Source: Chelativorans salis
GTDB taxonomy: Bacteria > Pseudomonadota > Alphaproteobacteria > Rhizobiales > Rhizobiaceae
Direction of reading: 5' to 3'
Length of the DNA: 64,000 bases
NCBI RefSeq assembly: GCF_025336525.1
Contig: NZ_JAOCZP010000003.1
Coordinates: 620,001-684,000 of the forward strand
This document shows, in pieces, positions 55,189-64,000 of this stretch. The stretch's first letter is position 1, and the number at the start of each line of letters is the position of its first letter. The notes under the pieces were generated by a model that saw nothing but the letters and a program-made list of their open reading frames with translations, had not been told where the DNA came from and searched no databases. The position numbers and the translations under genes were made by a program.

Positions 55189-56316
55189 CTACCGCACCAC
55201 CGTCAGTCGCTCCGCAGCACGCGTGATCGCCGTATAGAGCCAACGCTGACGGGTGTCGCGGAAGGCGAAGCTCTCGTCGAACAGCACGACATCGTCCCAT
55301 TGCGAACCCTGCGCCTTGTGAACGGTGAGAGCGTAGCCGAAGTCGAAGTCGTCGTAGCGCTTCTTCGTCTGCCAGGGGATTTCGGATTCCGGATCCTCGA
55401 ACGCCGCCTTCAGGAGCTTGATCTTGGCCACGCCACGGTCCGGATCGTCCTCCTCGGGCGAGACCAGCAGGTTGATGCCCGGCTTCACCGTCTCGCGCGA
55501 GGCCGTCATCACCTTCCACAGAGAGCCGTTCAGAAGCCCCTTGTTCGGGTCGTTTCTCAGGCATACCAGCTTGTCGCCCGCCTGCGGGAGGAGGCCCTCG
55601 AATCCTTTCAATTCGCGCAGGCGCTGGTTATAGCGCCGCCGCGTGCGGTTGATGCCGAGCAGCACCTGATCGGCGGAAAGAACCAGGTCGCTGTTCACGT
55701 CGGCTTTCGAGATCACCTGCGCTGTGCCGTAGTCGCCATGCATGAACTCCCGGCCCTCACGCACGTCGAGCGCCAGACGGATGATGGGGTTGTCGCGCGC
55801 CTGGCGATGGATCTCGCTCAGGAGATAATCCGGCTCGTGCTCGGTGAAGAAGCCGCCGCCGGAGATGGGTGGCAACTGGCCGGGATCGCCCAAAACCAGA
55901 ATAGGCGTGCCGAAGGACATGAGATCGCGGCCCAGTTCCTCGTCCACCATGGAACATTCGTCGATGACGACGAGCTTGGCGCGCGAAATCGGGCTTTGCC
56001 GGTTGAGCGAGAAGGTGGGCGACATCGAGGTCTTGCCCGTTGCCTCATCTTCCACCTGCTCTTCGCCGCGCGGGCGATAGATCAGCGAATGGATGGTGCG
56101 CGCGTTCGGGGCCCCCTTGGAGCGCAGCACCTGGGCCGCCTTTCCGGTGAAGGCGGCAAACTGCACGTCGCCGTCCACATGCTCTGCAAAGTAGCGCGCC
56201 AGCGTGGTCTTGCCCGTGCCGGCATAGCCGAACAGCCGGAAGAGTTGCGACTGCCCACCCTGCAGCCAGCGCGACACGGCCTTCAGCGCCTCGTCCTGTT
56301 GCGGCGAAAACTCCAT
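55189..56316 (-). CDS. RecD-like superfamily 1 DNA helicase
   Basis: A 375-aa SF1B helicase. Walker A is GYAGTGKTT at 30-38; motif II is VVIDECSMVDEE, motif III LGDPGQLPP and the C-terminal YALTVHKAQGSQW and YTAITRAAERL complete the set. It is shorter than RecD and lacks an N-terminal extension, as in the small RecD-like ATPases of Rhizobiales. It is 62 bases downstream of the RhtB gene. Confidence 0.9.
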   Translation of the reverse strand: MEFSPQQDEALKAVSRWLQGGQSQLFRLFGYAGTGKTTLARYFAEHVDGDVQFAAFTGKAAQVLRSKGAPNARTIHSLIYRPRGEEQVEDEATGKTSMSPTFSLNRQSPISRAKLVVIDECSMVDEELGRDLMSFGTPILVLGDPGQLPPISGGGFFTEHEPDYLLSEIHRQARDNPIIRLALDVREGREFMHGDYGTAQVISKADVNSDLVLSADQVLLGINRTRRRYNQRLRELKGFEGLLPQAGDKLVCLRNDPNKGLLNGSLWKVMTASRETVKPGINLLVSPEEDDPDRGVAKIKLLKAAFEDPESEIPWQTKKRYDDFDFGYALTVHKAQGSQWDDVVLFDESFAFRDTRQRWLYTAITRAAERLTVVR

Positions 56317-56378
56317 GAGGCCAGAAATCAGATTCTGTGACGGATGAACAGGCCTTCATCGAGCCGCGCCGCGTTGCG

Positions 56379-56975
56379 CTACCTCAGCATCGGCCACAGC
56401 GTCGCGGCCAGCGCCACTCCCATCGCGACATTGAACCACTTGAGCCGCTTCGGGTCTGACAGAAAGCTCCGTAGCGCCACTCCGAAGCCGGCCCAGACCG
56501 AAACGCTCGGGAAGTTGACCAGTACGAAGGCGAGTGCGACTAGGACAACAGAGAGGAAGGGCGCCCGCGGGTCCGTGTAGATGGCCATGGCCGTCACCGC
56601 CAGTACCCATGCCTTCGGGTTGACCCACTGGAATGCCGCTGCCTCTATAACTTGCATCGGCCGTGCGCCGTCGCCCGCGTTTGAGCCGAGCGACCGAGAG
56701 GTGGCGATCCGCCAGGCGAGGTAGAGAAGGTAGGCGCCACCAGCCACCTTCAGCGCCACGTTGAGCTGTGGGTAGGTAGCCAGAAGCGCCCCCAGCCCAA
56801 AGCCGACCGCGAGCAGCAGTGAAGCAAAGCCGCCCGCAATGCCGAACATGTGCGGGATCGTGCGGCGGAAGCCGAAATTCACGCCCGAAGCCAGAAGCAT
56901 GAAATTATTCGGCCCCGGCGTAACGGAGGAAACGAAGGAAAAGAGCAAAAGGGCGAGGAAGACATCGAACGGCAC
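56379..56975 (-). CDS. LysE/RhtB family translocator
   Basis: A 198-aa exporter with about six helices. The family motif TPGPNNFMLLASGVNFGFRR is at about 20-39, later FQWVNPKAWVL. It starts with GTG at 56975, preceded by GAGG, with no usable ATG. Substrates in the family include homoserine and threonine; not determined here. Second LysE-type exporter in the window. Confidence 0.87.
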   Translation of the reverse strand: MPFDVFLALLLFSFVSSVTPGPNNFMLLASGVNFGFRRTIPHMFGIAGGFASLLLAVGFGLGALLATYPQLNVALKVAGGAYLLYLAWRIATSRSLGSNAGDGARPMQVIEAAAFQWVNPKAWVLAVTAMAIYTDPRAPFLSVVLVALAFVLVNFPSVSVWAGFGVALRSFLSDPKRLKWFNVAMGVALAATLWPMLR

Positions 56976-57116
56976 GGCATGACCTCTATTACATCAGCAA
57001 TGCTGGCATTCAGGTAGATTCGTCGATAGTAACCATGCCGCTGTTCGGCAGTTCAACTTAGATTCTTCAGTCGGCACTTTCCGAAGTAGCGAAAGGTCAC
57101 CGGGCCTGAGCTCTTA

Positions 57117-57689
57117 TTACATCCCCTCCGGGCCGCGGTTCATCGCTGCCACGCCCGTGCGGCAGACCTCCACAAGGCCGAGCGGTTTCATGATGGAGAT
57201 GAACTGTTCGATCTTCGACACGCGACCGGTGATCTCGAAGATGAAATGCTCGGTGTTGGCGTCGACCACCTGGGCGCGGAAGGCGTCGGCAAGCCTCAGC
57301 GCTTCCACGCGGTCATCGCCCTTGCCGCTGACCTTCACCATTGCCAGTTCGCGCTCCAGCGGGCGGTCATGGCCCCGCTCATAAGCTGTCGACGTCAGGT
57401 CCACCACCCGGTGCACCGGCACGATGCGCTCGAGCTGGTGCTTGATCTGTTCCAGAACATGCGGCGTGCCGCGGGTGACGATGGTGATCCGCGAGAGGTG
57501 CCGCTCGTGCTCGGTTTCGGAGACTGTGAGGCTGTCGATATTATAGCCGCGGCCGGAGAAAAGGCCGATGACACGCGCCAGAACGCCCGGCTCGTTGTCG
57601 ACCAGCACGGCAAGCGTCCGCTTTTCGTCCGTCTCGGTTTCTTTGGTAATGAAATAGGCGGAGCCTGTCGGCTTGAGCTGGGCGTTCAT
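57117..57689 (-). CDS. ilvH: Acetolactate synthase, small subunit
   Basis: Regulatory subunit of acetohydroxyacid synthase, 190 aa. The N-terminal ACT domain binds valine for feedback (RTLAVLVDNEPGVLARVIGL then GRGYNIDSLTVSETE). The C-terminal domain holds ANTEHFIFEITGR. It follows ilvB on the same strand after 59 bases, forming ilvB-ilvH. Confidence 0.95.
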   Translation of the reverse strand: MNAQLKPTGSAYFITKETETDEKRTLAVLVDNEPGVLARVIGLFSGRGYNIDSLTVSETEHERHLSRITIVTRGTPHVLEQIKHQLERIVPVHRVVDLTSTAYERGHDRPLERELAMVKVSGKGDDRVEALRLADAFRAQVVDANTEHFIFEITGRVSKIEQFISIMKPLGLVEVCRTGVAAMNRGPEGM

Positions 57690-57748
57690 GCGTTTGTTCT
57701 CTTTTTCAACGATCGGTCACAAGCAACTTCCGTGCGAGACTCCAAATC

Positions 57749-59551
57749 CTAGACCAGCGCCCTGCCCTTGGCGTCGATGGCATTGGCCACCGCCTCGTCG
57801 GTCGCCTCGTCCGGCAAGAGCATCTCATTGTGCGCCTTGCCTGAGGGGATCATAGGGAAGCAGTTGGCGAGGTTCGCAACCCGGCAATCGAAGATCACCG
57901 GCTGGTCGGTCTCGATCATCTCCCTGATGGCATCGTCGAGTTCGCCCGGCTTCTCGCAGCGGATACCTTTGCAGCCATAGGCCTCTGCCAGCTTGACGAA
58001 ATCCGGCAGCGCCTCCGTATAGGAGTGCGACAGGCGGTTGCCGTGCAAGAGTTGCTGCCACTGCCGCACCATGCCCATGTACTGGTTGTTAAGGATGAAG
58101 ATCTTGATCGGAGCGCGGTGCTGCACGGCCGAGCTCATCTCCTGCATGGTCATCAGCACCGAGGCGTCGCCGGCGATGTCGATGACCAGCGCGTCGGGGT
58201 GTGCGATCTGGACGCCGAGGGCTGCCGGCAGGCCGTAGCCCATGGTGCCGAGCCCGCCTGAGGTCATCCACCGGTTGGGCGCCTCGAAGCCGAAATGCTG
58301 GGCGGCCCACATCTGGTGCTGACCGACCTCGGTGGTGATGTAGACGTCGCGATACTTGGTCATCTCGTAGAGCCGCTGGACTGCATATTGCGGCATGATG
58401 ACGTCATCGTTTGGCTTGTAAGCCAATGAATCCCGCGCCCGCCATTTGGCGATCTGTTCCCACCAGGGTTTCAGCGCCGCCTTGTCCGCATGTGCGCTCG
58501 CCCGCCACAAGCGCACCATGTCTTCGAGTACCCGTCCCGCGTCGCCGATGATGGGGATGTCGACATGCACGTTCTTGTTGATCGAAGAGGGATCGATATC
58601 GATGTGGATCTTCTTTGAATCGGGCGAGAAGGCATCGATGCGGCCGGTGATGCGGTCGTCGAAGCGCGCGCCAATGCACACCATCACGTCGCAATCATGC
58701 ATGGCCATGTTGGCTTCGAACGTGCCGTGCATGCCCAGCATACCGAGCCAGTTCTTGCCGGACGCCGGATAGGCGCCGAGCCCCATCAAGGTCGAAGTGA
58801 TGGGGAAGCCGGTGAGATCCACCAGCTCGCGCAGCAGGTGGCTCGCCTCCGGGCCGGCGTTGACCACGCCGCCGCCCGAATAGATGACGGGGCGCTTGGC
58901 GGCTGCCATCAGCGCGATGGCCATCTTGATCTTGTCCTGGTCACCTTCAACGCGCGGATTGTAGCTCGTGCGCGGAGCCGTCTGCGGCGGCGTGTAGGTG
59001 CCCTTGGCAAACTGAACGTCCTTCGGAATGTCGACCACGACCGGCCCCGGCCGCCCCGTATGGGCAACATGGAAGGCCTCGTGAAGGACTGCCGCAAGCT
59101 GATTGACGTCGCGCACCAGCCAGTTGTGCTTTGTGCAGGGGCGGGTGATGCCCACTGTGTCGCATTCCTGGAAGGCATCGGAGCCAATCAGCGTCGTCGG
59201 CACCTGGCCGGTGATGCAGACCAGCGGAATGGAATCCATCAGCGCGTCCTGCAACGCTGTGACCGCGTTGGTGGCGCCGGGACCGGAAGTGACCAGCATG
59301 ACGCCGGCCTTGCCCGTCGATCGGGCATAGCCTTCGGCGGCATGCCCCGCCCCCTGCTCATGGCGCACCAGGATGTGCTGAACCTCTTCCTGTTGGAAGA
59401 GCTCATCGTAGATCGGAAGCACGGCGCCGCCCGGATAGCCGAAAATGTGCTTTACGCCGTTGTCCTTCAGCGCCTGCACCACCATTTCGGCGCCCGTCAT
59501 CTCCTGCATGCCCGTTTCCTGCCCCTTGGGCGCCGGCACTTGTGCGTTCAT
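57749..59551 (-). CDS. ilvB: Acetolactate synthase, large subunit
   Basis: ThDP enzyme that starts isoleucine, leucine and valine synthesis. The catalytic Glu is in RHEQGAGHAAEGYAR, the ThDP motif is GDASVLMTM with the Asn pair NNQ, and FAD-binding text (MLGMHGTFEANMAMHDCDV) is present. Start ATG 59551 (MNAQVPAPKGQET) is chosen; the frame opens upstream through the attenuator. Length 600 aa. Preceded by a leader peptide and terminator. Confidence 0.95.
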   Translation of the reverse strand: MNAQVPAPKGQETGMQEMTGAEMVVQALKDNGVKHIFGYPGGAVLPIYDELFQQEEVQHILVRHEQGAGHAAEGYARSTGKAGVMLVTSGPGATNAVTALQDALMDSIPLVCITGQVPTTLIGSDAFQECDTVGITRPCTKHNWLVRDVNQLAAVLHEAFHVAHTGRPGPVVVDIPKDVQFAKGTYTPPQTAPRTSYNPRVEGDQDKIKMAIALMAAAKRPVIYSGGGVVNAGPEASHLLRELVDLTGFPITSTLMGLGAYPASGKNWLGMLGMHGTFEANMAMHDCDVMVCIGARFDDRITGRIDAFSPDSKKIHIDIDPSSINKNVHVDIPIIGDAGRVLEDMVRLWRASAHADKAALKPWWEQIAKWRARDSLAYKPNDDVIMPQYAVQRLYEMTKYRDVYITTEVGQHQMWAAQHFGFEAPNRWMTSGGLGTMGYGLPAALGVQIAHPDALVIDIAGDASVLMTMQEMSSAVQHRAPIKIFILNNQYMGMVRQWQQLLHGNRLSHSYTEALPDFVKLAEAYGCKGIRCEKPGELDDAIREMIETDQPVIFDCRVANLANCFPMIPSGKAHNEMLLPDEATDEAVANAIDAKGRALV

Positions 59552-59601
59552 CGCTTTCGTGTCCCGTCTCGATCCGTCGTCTTCGCTGTCGTTCGGCCAA
59601 T

Positions 59602-59623
59602 AAAAAAGGCCCCCGGAGGAGCC
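59602..59623 (-). terminator. Attenuator terminator hairpin of ilvBH leader
   Basis: On the minus strand GGCTCC-TCCG-GGGGCC forms a 6-bp stem followed directly by TTTTTTA. It lies 51 bases before the ilvB start, downstream of the leader peptide, as in classical attenuators. Confidence 0.8.
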
Positions 59624-59630
59624 CATCTTT

Positions 59631-59678
59631 GCACATGAGTGGCTGTCGCCCGGCGGCTACGCCGCCCTGCTCATGTGC
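59631..59678 (-). promoter_or_regulatory. ilv leader competing stem
   Basis: A perfect 9-bp stem pairs GCACATGAG (59631-59639) with CTCATGTGC (59670-59678) and encloses the smaller hairpin GGCGGCGTAGCCGCC. It covers the end of the leader peptide and would compete with or gate the terminator according to ribosome position. Confidence 0.75.
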
Positions 59679-59710
59679 GTTCCTACTACGAGAATACCTG
59701 TGGTCATCAT
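59657..59710 (-). CDS. Ilv-rich leader peptide of ilvBH attenuator
   Basis: A 17-codon frame MMTTGILVVGTHMSRAA, with Ile, Leu, Val and Val consecutive. Ribosome stalling at these codons when branched-chain tRNAs are uncharged would alter leader folding. It is too short for ordinary gene calling. The position (100 bases before the terminator, ending inside the competing stem) supports a true leader peptide. Confidence 0.8.
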   Translation of the reverse strand: MMTTGILVVGTHMSRAA

Positions 59711-59858
59711 GGTCGCGGACCATAAGGGGCAACCGCCCATGGTGTCAACGCAGAAAGCGCGCCAAATGCGACACGGATCGATTTTCCGGCACCGGGTGGC
59801 CTTCTCCACCGGCCAGGTTTAGTAGAGTCGTCTCCGCAAATCAGATTCTGAGCCGGCG

Positions 59859-60425
59859 ATGAGACTGACGACCGAACGCCTGATCTTGCGCCCTTGGGAG
59901 GATCGCGACCGCGCGCCGATGGCCGCCATCCACGGCGATCCGCATGTCAGGCGCTTCTTTCCCAGGCTTCTGACGCCAGAGGAGACGAACACCGATATCG
60001 ACCTCGCTATCTCGCGCGCGCGGGCGAACGGGTTCCACTTCCAGGCAGCGGAGCTGAAGGAAACGGGTGAGCTTGTCGGGCTGATCGGGATCGGAGTCCT
60101 GCCCGACGTGATGCGCGAGGCAATTCCAAGCCGTCCACAAGTCGAGATCGGCTGGGTGACTGCCGAGCGGTTCTGGGGCCGGGGCTTGGCGCCGGAGGGT
60201 GCACATGCCTGGCTCGACTACGCTTGGTCGATCGGCCTGCCCGAGGTAGTGGCCTTCACCGCGCGGGTGAACCTGCCAAGCCAGCGGGTGATGCAGAAGA
60301 TCGGTATGGAGCACGATCCTTCGGACGACTTCACGCATCCCAAGCTGTCCGACGGCCATCCCCTGCGCCCACACGTGGTGTACCGAAAGCGGAACCCGGC
60401 ACTTCAAGGGCAAGTTCCCGGTTAA
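59859..60425 (+). CDS. GNAT family N-acetyltransferase (RimJ/RimL-like)
   Basis: A 188-aa acetyltransferase. It begins MRLTTERLILRPWEDRDR as in the RimJ/RimL group and carries EIGWVTAERFWGRGLAPEGA, the acetyl-CoA pyrophosphate loop region, then VAFTARVNLPSQRVMQKIGM. The acceptor (ribosomal protein or small molecule) is unknown. It is divergent from the ilv leader. Confidence 0.87.
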   Translation: MRLTTERLILRPWEDRDRAPMAAIHGDPHVRRFFPRLLTPEETNTDIDLAISRARANGFHFQAAELKETGELVGLIGIGVLPDVMREAIPSRPQVEIGWVTAERFWGRGLAPEGAHAWLDYAWSIGLPEVVAFTARVNLPSQRVMQKIGMEHDPSDDFTHPKLSDGHPLRPHVVYRKRNPALQGQVPG

Positions 60426-60509
60426 CCCCACCTCAACCATCCCCCCTCATCCGGCTTTAACCTCGCCGCGATAGCTTGCCGCGATCCAAGGGGCAGATGG
60501 GGCGGGCAA

Positions 60510-62285
60510 ATGTATATCGATGGCGATGCCATGCAGGGCGAGACGACATCGCAGGAGCGCAGGATGGCGGGCCAGCCGGCCGCCCGGGTGCTCGGTCACG
60601 TCGTGCAGTGCGACGGGGCGCGGGCCGTCATCGCCGCCACCATCGGCAAGGACGAAGTAGGCATCGCCGGCACCTGGACGGTCGGCAAACTGATCTCCAT
60701 CAACCTCGGCACCACCCGCACGGTCGGCCTCATCTACGCCATCGAGCGTCCGCAGCGGCGTTGGGACGATGAGGGGGGCAACCCCATCATGGTGTGCGTC
60801 GAACTGATCGGAGAGGTGCGCGACGGCGACGGCGCGCCCATCTTCGACCGCGGCATTACCGAGTATCCGCATATCGGCGCACTTGCCCACCGCATCCGCG
60901 CCCGTGACCTGCGCGCCATCTACGATCTCGGCGGGCGGCGTTCCGTCACTATCGGCCAGCTCTCGCAGGACAACGCCATCGACGCCTGTCTGGCGGTGGA
61001 CGAGACACTCAGCCGCCACTTCGCCTTCGTCGGCACCACGGGCGTCGGCAAGTCGACCGCAGTCTCGCTGCTTCTGCGCAAGACAATCGAGGCGCGGCCG
61101 GATCTCAGGGTGCTCATTCTCGACCCGCACAACGAGTTCGCCGCAGCCCTTCCCGAACATAGCGTGCGCATCGATACCAACTCGCTCGACCTTCCCTTCT
61201 GGCTGTTCCGGCTGGAGGAGTTCGTCGAGGTGCTTTACCGCGGGCGCGAGCCGGTTATGGAGGAAGTGGAGCTTCTGCGTGACCTGATCGCCACCGCCAA
61301 GCACGCCTACCGCAATTCCGGCGCCGGCGTGCTGAAGCGCGGCGGCGACAGCGGGATTACCGCCGACACGCCCCTGCCCTACCGAATGGCCGACCTCGTG
61401 CATGAGATCGACGAGCGGATGGGGCAGTTGGAGACGAAGACCGAGCGTCCCTACTACCGCCAGCTGCGCGCGCGCATCGAGGCGGCGCTGAACGACCCGC
61501 GCTATCGGTTCATGTTCTCCTCGCATCTGATCGAGGATTCCATCCACGAGACGGTCGGACGTATCTTCCGCATCCCGAGCGAGGGGCGGCCGGTGACCTG
61601 CTTCGAGATGGCCGGCTTGCCATCGGAGGTGGTGAACTCGGTCTGCTCCGTCTTGGCGCGGCTCGCCTTCGACCTGGCGCTTTGGAGCGATGGCAGGTTG
61701 AAGCTTCTCGTCCTGTGCGAGGAGGCGCACCGCTATATGCCGGCCGACCCCAGACTCGGCTTTGCGCCGACGCGCCATGCGCTGTCGCGCATCGCCAAGG
61801 AGGGGCGCAAGTACGGGTGCTATCTGGGCGTCGTCACGCAGCGGCCAGGCGATCTCGATCCGACCGTACTTTCGCAGTGTTCGACCGTTTTCGCCATGCG
61901 GCTTGCCAACGAGCAGGACCAGTCGATCATCCGCTCGGCGATTGCCGATTCCTCCGCGTCCACGCTTGCCTTCCTGTCGGCGATGGGCCAGCGCGAGGCG
62001 ATCGCATTCGGCGACGGGGTAGCGACGACCATGCGCATGAAGTTCGAAAAGCTGCCCGACGAACGCCTGCCCGGGATCAAGGACAAGCTCGCGGACGCTG
62101 CACCGGCATCTGACGGCCGCTCGGTCGACGGGGTCGACCTGGCGCGGATCGTCGAGCAGATGCGCAGCTCCGGCAAGCGCACCCGCACGACCTCCGGCGT
62201 CTTCGGAGCAGGCACCCTCGGCTCCGTCCGCGACCTGCCGAGGGACGAGGAGATTGCCGTCCCCCGCAGCCGCTTCACGCGGTAA
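60510..62285 (+). CDS. HerA-like ATPase/helicase
   Basis: A 591-aa FtsK/HerA-superfamily ATPase. An N-terminal HAS-barrel-like domain (about residues 25-110) precedes the motor. Walker A is GTTGVGKST at 175-183, Walker B LLVLCEEAHRYMP near 395, with the arginine-finger-like region TQRPGDLDPTVLSQC. HerA usually works with NurA in DNA end processing, but no NurA is present; bacterial single copies of this kind occur in Rhizobiales. Start ATG 60510 is first of three possible Met; RBS is moderate. Confidence 0.87.
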   Translation: MYIDGDAMQGETTSQERRMAGQPAARVLGHVVQCDGARAVIAATIGKDEVGIAGTWTVGKLISINLGTTRTVGLIYAIERPQRRWDDEGGNPIMVCVELIGEVRDGDGAPIFDRGITEYPHIGALAHRIRARDLRAIYDLGGRRSVTIGQLSQDNAIDACLAVDETLSRHFAFVGTTGVGKSTAVSLLLRKTIEARPDLRVLILDPHNEFAAALPEHSVRIDTNSLDLPFWLFRLEEFVEVLYRGREPVMEEVELLRDLIATAKHAYRNSGAGVLKRGGDSGITADTPLPYRMADLVHEIDERMGQLETKTERPYYRQLRARIEAALNDPRYRFMFSSHLIEDSIHETVGRIFRIPSEGRPVTCFEMAGLPSEVVNSVCSVLARLAFDLALWSDGRLKLLVLCEEAHRYMPADPRLGFAPTRHALSRIAKEGRKYGCYLGVVTQRPGDLDPTVLSQCSTVFAMRLANEQDQSIIRSAIADSSASTLAFLSAMGQREAIAFGDGVATTMRMKFEKLPDERLPGIKDKLADAAPASDGRSVDGVDLARIVEQMRSSGKRTRTTSGVFGAGTLGSVRDLPRDEEIAVPRSRFTR

Positions 62286-62290
62286 GGCGC

Positions 62291-62992
62291 TCAGCTCGCG
62301 CGCTGGCCGAAAAGCACCTTCTTGGCTTCCTCGTCTTCAGCGATATTGCGGCGGTGCTCCTGGCCGACGGCAAGGCCGCGCTCCACCGCGGGACGCGCCG
62401 TGATCGCTTCAAACCAGCGCTTCAAGTTGGGGAAGTCGTTCAGGTCCTGCCCTTGGTTCTGGTGCGGCTTGATCCAGCCGACGCAGGCAATGTCGGCGAT
62501 GGAATAGTCGCCCGCCAGATAGTCGCGGTTGGCCAGACGCTTGTTCATGACGCCATAGAGGCGATTGCACTCATTGGTGTAGCGCTCGATGGCGTAAGGC
62601 ACCTTTTCCGGTGCGTACTGACGGAAATGGTGGGCCTGGCCGGCCATCGGCCCCAGTCCGCCCATCTGCCAGAACAGCCACTGGTCGACCTCCACCCGCT
62701 GGCGCTCATCCGTGGGGTAGAAGCGGCCAAACTTGCGTCCGAGATACTGTAGAATGGCACCCGATTCAAAGATAGAAATGGGTTCGCCGCCAGGCCCCTC
62801 GGGGTCGACGATGGCGGGCATCCGGTTGTTGGGCGCGATCTTTAAGAACTCCGGCTGAAACTGCTCGCCACGGCCGATGTTGACGTAGCGCACCGTGTAA
62901 GGAGCCCCGAGCTCTTCCAGCATGATGCTGATCTTCCAGCCGTTGGGGGTGGGCCAGTAATGCAGCTCGATGGGACGGGACTGTTCGGTCAT
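62291..62992 (-). CDS. Glutathione S-transferase family protein
   Basis: A 233-aa GST. The N-terminal thioredoxin fold is ELHYWPTPNGWKISIMLEEL, followed by NNRMPAIVDPEG and ISIFESGAILQYLGRKFG. The C-terminal helical domain includes GDYSIADIACVGW. The YfcG/Ure2-like subgroup (TPNGWK at the active site) suggests disulfide reductase activity; inference from motif. Convergent with the HerA gene, five bases apart. Confidence 0.9.
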   Translation of the reverse strand: MTEQSRPIELHYWPTPNGWKISIMLEELGAPYTVRYVNIGRGEQFQPEFLKIAPNNRMPAIVDPEGPGGEPISIFESGAILQYLGRKFGRFYPTDERQRVEVDQWLFWQMGGLGPMAGQAHHFRQYAPEKVPYAIERYTNECNRLYGVMNKRLANRDYLAGDYSIADIACVGWIKPHQNQGQDLNDFPNLKRWFEAITARPAVERGLAVGQEHRRNIAEDEEAKKVLFGQRAS

Positions 62993-63164
62993 GGGCGTCT
63001 CCTAGATCTACGCCTTTTGAGGTAAGGGCAAAGTGCGGCCTTCGCAATTGCGGGCCGCGTCAATAATCTTGAACGCAGCATGAACGGTCATCTCAGCGGC
63101 CATTCAGTCGCGCCGGGGCAATCTCGTGGAAGGGACGAAGAGATGACCTTGGGAACAGGTACCA

Positions 63165-63365
63165 ATGCCGAACATGAAGACGATGATCACACACTTGCGC
63201 CGGGCCGCGCCGCGGGCGCTGATCCTTCTCTGCCTGCTGGCGCTGCCCATAGCGGCAGTGGGTATTGTGCACAACGGCAACGACGGGAAAGCCATGGAAA
63301 GCGCGTACCGGATGCCAGGCGGCATTGGGCCGGCGGGCGGAATGTCTCCGCAGCGCATGCGGTGA
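63165..63365 (+). CDS. Possible small membrane peptide
   Basis: A 66-aa frame with a single hydrophobic segment (APRALILLCLLALPIAAVGI) and a Gly/Met/Pro-rich tail. There is only a weak ribosome site. It fills much of the 419-base gap between the GST gene and the next gene; nothing else is seen there. It may be real or chance. Confidence 0.35.
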   Translation: MPNMKTMITHLRRAAPRALILLCLLALPIAAVGIVHNGNDGKAMESAYRMPGGIGPAGGMSPQRMR

Positions 63366-63411
63366 GGCGATCACACCTCGAAACCGCCACGGGAAACTCC
63401 TATAATGGGTC

Positions 63412-64000
63412 ATGGACAAGCGAATCTATCCTCAACCCATTGAAACCATCTCGAGCCCGGAAGCGGTCACCCGGAAAGGCTTCAACGATGCCAAAAAGGC
63501 CGTCGAAGCGCTGAAGACGGTCTACGAGCGCAATACCGCCTTCCTGCGCGACGCCTTCGCCCAGGTGTCTTCCACTGGGGCAAGCAACCACCGCTACCGC
63601 GCCTTCTATCCTGAAATCAGCGTTTCCACCTCCTCCTTCGCGCAGATCGACACGCGGCTCGCCTTCGGCCATGTGCCGTCGCCGGGCACCTATTCCGCCA
63701 CGGTTACGCGGCCGGATCTTTTTGAGAACTATCTGACGGAACAGCTCGACCTCATCATCCGCAATCACGGGGTGGAGGTGACTGTGGCTGAATCGGAGGT
63801 GCCTATCCCCCTCCACTTTGCCTTTACGAAGGACACCTATGTGGAGGCGTCCATCCCGGACCAGTTGAAGCGGCCTTTGCGCGACCTTTTCGACGTTCCC
63901 GATCTCAGCGCCATGGATGACGACATCGTCAACGGCACCCATGAGAGCACGCCGGGCGAGCCGATGCCGCTGGCGCCCTTCACCGCCCCGCGCATGGACT
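63412..64000 (+). CDS. amn: AMP nucleosidase, N-terminal part (runs off window)
   Basis: Hydrolyses AMP to adenine and ribose 5-phosphate. The window ends 196 codons in. The N-terminal part begins MDKRIYPQPIETISSPEAVT and contains the family stretch RYRAFYPEISVSTSSFAQ, RLAFGHVPSPGTYSATVTRP and LIIRNHGVEVTV then PIPLHFAF. The start is the ATG at 63412. The reading frame is open to the end. Confidence 0.88.
   Translation, partial: MDKRIYPQPIETISSPEAVTRKGFNDAKKAVEALKTVYERNTAFLRDAFAQVSSTGASNHRYRAFYPEISVSTSSFAQIDTRLAFGHVPSPGTYSATVTRPDLFENYLTEQLDLIIRNHGVEVTVAESEVPIPLHFAFTKDTYVEASIPDQLKRPLRDLFDVPDLSAMDDDIVNGTHESTPGEPMPLAPFTAPRMD

Overview
This is high-GC chromosomal DNA from an alphaproteobacterium of the Hyphomicrobiales, most likely Phyllobacteriaceae/Brucellaceae-like (Mesorhizobium, Nitratireductor or Chelativorans type). 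The evidence is the conserved block recO-era-rnc-lepB-acpS-(DUF2062)-rsh-rpoZ-NYN-UDG-smpB-dapA-slt, a pair of divergent Omp2a/Omp2b-type porins of the Porin_2 family, a RirA-like iron box and several palindromic intergenic repeats. All names come from reading the sequence and family knowledge; no database search was run.

Layout. 0-8.3 kb: LysE exporter, HMCES/YedK peptidase, Nudix hydrolase, small exported proteins, YgfZ, an HD nucleotidase, MscS and an MFS carrier. 8.27-8.79 kb: a lower-GC scrap with a truncated CopG-type antitoxin. 8.7-21.6 kb: the conserved housekeeping block on both strands. 21.6-26.8 kb: an alpha/beta hydrolase, two divergent near-identical porins flanking tRNA-Ser(GCU), and a solitary tyrosine integrase. 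27.1-32.8 kb: a HisC-like aminotransferase, a VOC protein and leucine-catabolism genes (TetR regulator, isovaleryl-CoA dehydrogenase, methylcrotonyl-CoA carboxylase beta subunit). 32.8-35.1 kb: a low-GC three-gene operon encoding an unrecognised possible TIM-barrel protein plus an Xre/RES toxin-antitoxin pair. 35.1-41.3 kb: a DUF922 protein, a membrane protein and a divergent siderophore ABC transporter. 41.3-50.4 kb: a large outer-membrane beta-barrel gene and a very large DUF11/SdrD-B surface protein gene broken by a frameshift, with the decayed 5' end of a related gene between them. 50.8-64 kb: the carboxylase alpha subunit (split from beta by 18 kb), DUF2147, PdxJ, a SpoIIAA-like protein, a RecD-like helicase, RhtB, ilvB-ilvH behind a leader-peptide attenuator, an acetyltransferase, a HerA-like ATPase, a glutathione S-transferase and the start of AMP nucleosidase.

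How the genes work together. The rsh/rpoZ region joins stringent response to RNA polymerase. The era-rnc-lepB-acpS-recO run handles ribosome assembly, RNA processing, secretion, lipid synthesis and DNA repair. Isovaleryl-CoA dehydrogenase and both carboxylase subunits form leucine breakdown, while ilvBH makes branched-chain amino acids under its own attenuation. The siderophore operon and its binding protein share an intergenic region carrying an iron-response box. The most unusual parts are the Xre/RES operon with its unknown partner and the broken surface-protein/beta-barrel locus with repeated TTTAC(C/G)GTAAA-like sites.
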